Shown here: in pieces, positions 62,812 to 64,000 of the stretch
How the letters are laid out: each line of letters opens with the position of its first letter
Numbering within the stretch: position 1 is the stretch's first letter
Source: an uncultured Desulfobulbaceae bacterium
GTDB lineage: Bacteria > Desulfobacterota > Desulfobulbia > Desulfobulbales > CALZHT01
Direction of reading: 5' to 3'
Length of the DNA: 64,000 bases
Assembly (NCBI GenBank): GCA_945787445.1
Contig: CALZHT010000012.1
Location: 20,416 to 84,415 of the forward strand
The notes under the pieces: generated by a model
What the model was told of the DNA's origin: nothing
Databases searched by the model: none
What the model saw: the letters and a program-made list of their open reading frames with translations, nothing else
Made by a program: the position numbers and the translations under genes

Positions 62812-63657
62812 TGTAACCTCCTTTTCGCTGCTAACGCTTTGGCCATGAAAAGCAATATATTTGGAGTCTGGCTTGACAATTGGATGTTCTTGGTAAACTC
62901 GAATTGCTTCGAGTCAAAGTGACTTTTTGCAATGTAATAAATATTGAGGACTTTCATCGTAATAGGCGGTCAATTCTCCGTTTGACATTTGTTTCATTAG
63001 ATCTCTAAGCCAGCCTCTGTATGGTTTCTTTTAATTTTGCTTTTGAACCTGGCGGTCTTTGAACAATCTTTTACGCATAAAATAGGGGAAGGTACAAATC
63101 ATTTTCGGCGATCTCGGGTCAGGAATTGAGAAATGCGGTATTTATGACTTTGGCCCTTTATTCCCCATCTACAAGTACTTTCCCTCCAAGATACTCGCTA
63201 ATGACTTCCGCCAGGTAACAAATATTGATTCTAATTTTGCAGTATCAGGAAAAGGAAAGGCCTGTCAATATAAAAATAATGTAAAACAAATAGGTTATTG
63301 GGAATTTTTAGTATGGAGATTTGTTATTATCATGTATTGCAAGTTATTGTTAGAAAATGGAATTATATTCTAACAGGGGAGGGCCCATTCCTGATTTCAT
63401 CTCTAAAACAATTTGTTAGGATAATTTTGATTAATAATCGAATTGAAAACAATTGATTTTATTTCAATTTTTTGTGGTTCTATCCAAAAGACAATGTGTC
63501 TCTTTGGAAGCAAATATTGAAATGTCAAGACTATAACAATGTTGTCCAATTATTTGGAATAGTGGAGAAAATTATAACAAAAGTCAAAAGGAGACTTGAC
63601 CCCTCTTCTGACCCTCTTCTTTTCTCTTGACTACATTTTCTCAAGCTGCCAATGGAC
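62812..63657. other. Long AT-rich region without recognisable genes
   Basis: In about 850 bp I found no frame with family features or codon character, and no repeat or RNA gene. Its left end probably holds the promoter of the metallophosphoesterase-CHAT operon. The base composition is clearly more AT-rich than the flanking genes. Confidence 0.6.
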
Positions 63658-64000
63658 TCAGGAAGTCTGCGCCTCTGAAACGATAAGGGAACGGACCTCG
63701 TCCATAAGGGATGTGAAAGCCGGATCCCCATCAAGAGAGGCGGTGAGAAGTGTCATTTCATCGCTTTTCGTTGCCCCAAGGCCGAGTTCCACAGCTCTCC
63801 GGATCTGCCGCATCTCCCATGGGGACAGCGATGCGAGCGGCGGCCACTGCCCGAATGACTTGATGATCGCCAGTCCGACCACATCGCAGGCGAGTTGATC
63901 ACCGCTGGCAAGGATCAGGTTGGTATCCACCGTTTTTCCCTCCCATGGACCGCCCTCAACCATGGTCCGGGTTCCGTCAACGATATTCAGATCCGGCCTG
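63658..64000 (-). CDS. DUF362-like protein, C-terminal part (cut by window edge)
   Basis: The minus-strand frame stays open to the right edge, so only the last 113 or so residues are visible. The segment LNIVDGTRTMVEGGPWEGK followed by NLILASGDQLACDVVGLAIIK is the pattern of DUF362 proteins (IVD.TR...GGP, then a D..A.D...A motif), which often carry Fe-S clusters in other parts. The start lies outside the window. The internal ATG at 63963 is probably not the start because coding sequence continues upstream of it. Confidence 0.7.
   Translation of the reverse strand, partial: RPDLNIVDGTRTMVEGGPWEGKTVDTNLILASGDQLACDVVGLAIIKSFGQWPPLASLSPWEMRQIRRAVELGLGATKSDEMTLLTASLDGDPAFTSLMDEVRSLIVSEAQTS

Overview
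The window looks like a chromosomal segment of an anaerobic, probably autotrophic Desulfobacterota (deltaproteobacterial) bacterium of the Desulfobulbales/Desulfobacterales kind. This placement is an inference. It rests on a bacterial-type Wood-Ljungdahl (reductive acetyl-CoA) gene block, three UGA-decoded selenoproteins, HdrA/MvhD-type electron transfer, ThyX, a rubrerythrin-like protein and c-type haem motifs. No rRNA, tRNA, CRISPR array, transposase or phage gene was seen.

Layout. (1) 0.2-6.3 kb: single genes (membrane YdjM-like protein, exported protein, lipoprotein lipase, degenerate aldo/keto reductase, radical SAM/SPASM enzyme) with palindromic repeats around the radical SAM gene. (2) 6.4-10.9 kb, minus strand: FmdE-like protein, MoeA-like molybdopterin-binding protein, M20 amidohydrolase and gamma-glutamyltransferase. 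(3) 11.1-14.9 kb: NosL, a small membrane protein, a MacB/FtsX-type ABC transporter and a polytopic membrane protein. (4) 15.2-21.4 kb: a tightly packed envelope operon with a lipoprotein, a TonB-like Pro/Lys-rich protein, two exported proteins and an ExbB/ExbD pair. (5) 21.5-23.6 kb, minus strand: a RegB/RegA-type redox two-component system. (6) 24.3-29.5 kb: uvrC, nifU, nifS, thyX. (7) 29.6-52.1 kb: the carbon-fixation block fhs, a PilB-like ATPase, folD, cooS/acsA, a metF-acsD fusion, acsB, acsC, fdhA(Sec), hdrA(Sec), mvhD(Sec). (8) 52.2-59.1 kb: response regulator, fatty acid hydroxylase, SRAP protease, NOSP-family protein, rubrerythrin-like protein, and a secreted FG-GAP/dihaem pair. (9) 59.3-62.8 kb, minus strand: a metallophosphoesterase and a CHAT-domain caspase-like protein. 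(10) The right edge cuts a DUF362-like gene.

How the genes work together. FdhA reduces CO2 to formate. Fhs and FolD carry it to methylene-tetrahydrofolate, and the MetF half of the fusion protein reduces this to methyl-tetrahydrofolate. The AcsC/AcsD corrinoid protein carries the methyl group to AcsB, which joins it to CO made by CooS. HdrA and MvhD are the likely electron-transfer module for FdhA and/or MetF. MetV, AcsE and CooC are not in the window and must be elsewhere or replaced.

The strongest points for a second look are the MetF-AcsD fusion, the run of three adjacent selenoproteins each with a hairpin just after the UGA, the ExbBD/TonB-like operon with unrecognised partners, the CHAT-metallophosphoesterase pair, and a 19-bp RegA-box-like site found both upstream of regB and upstream of the FG-GAP/dihaem genes.
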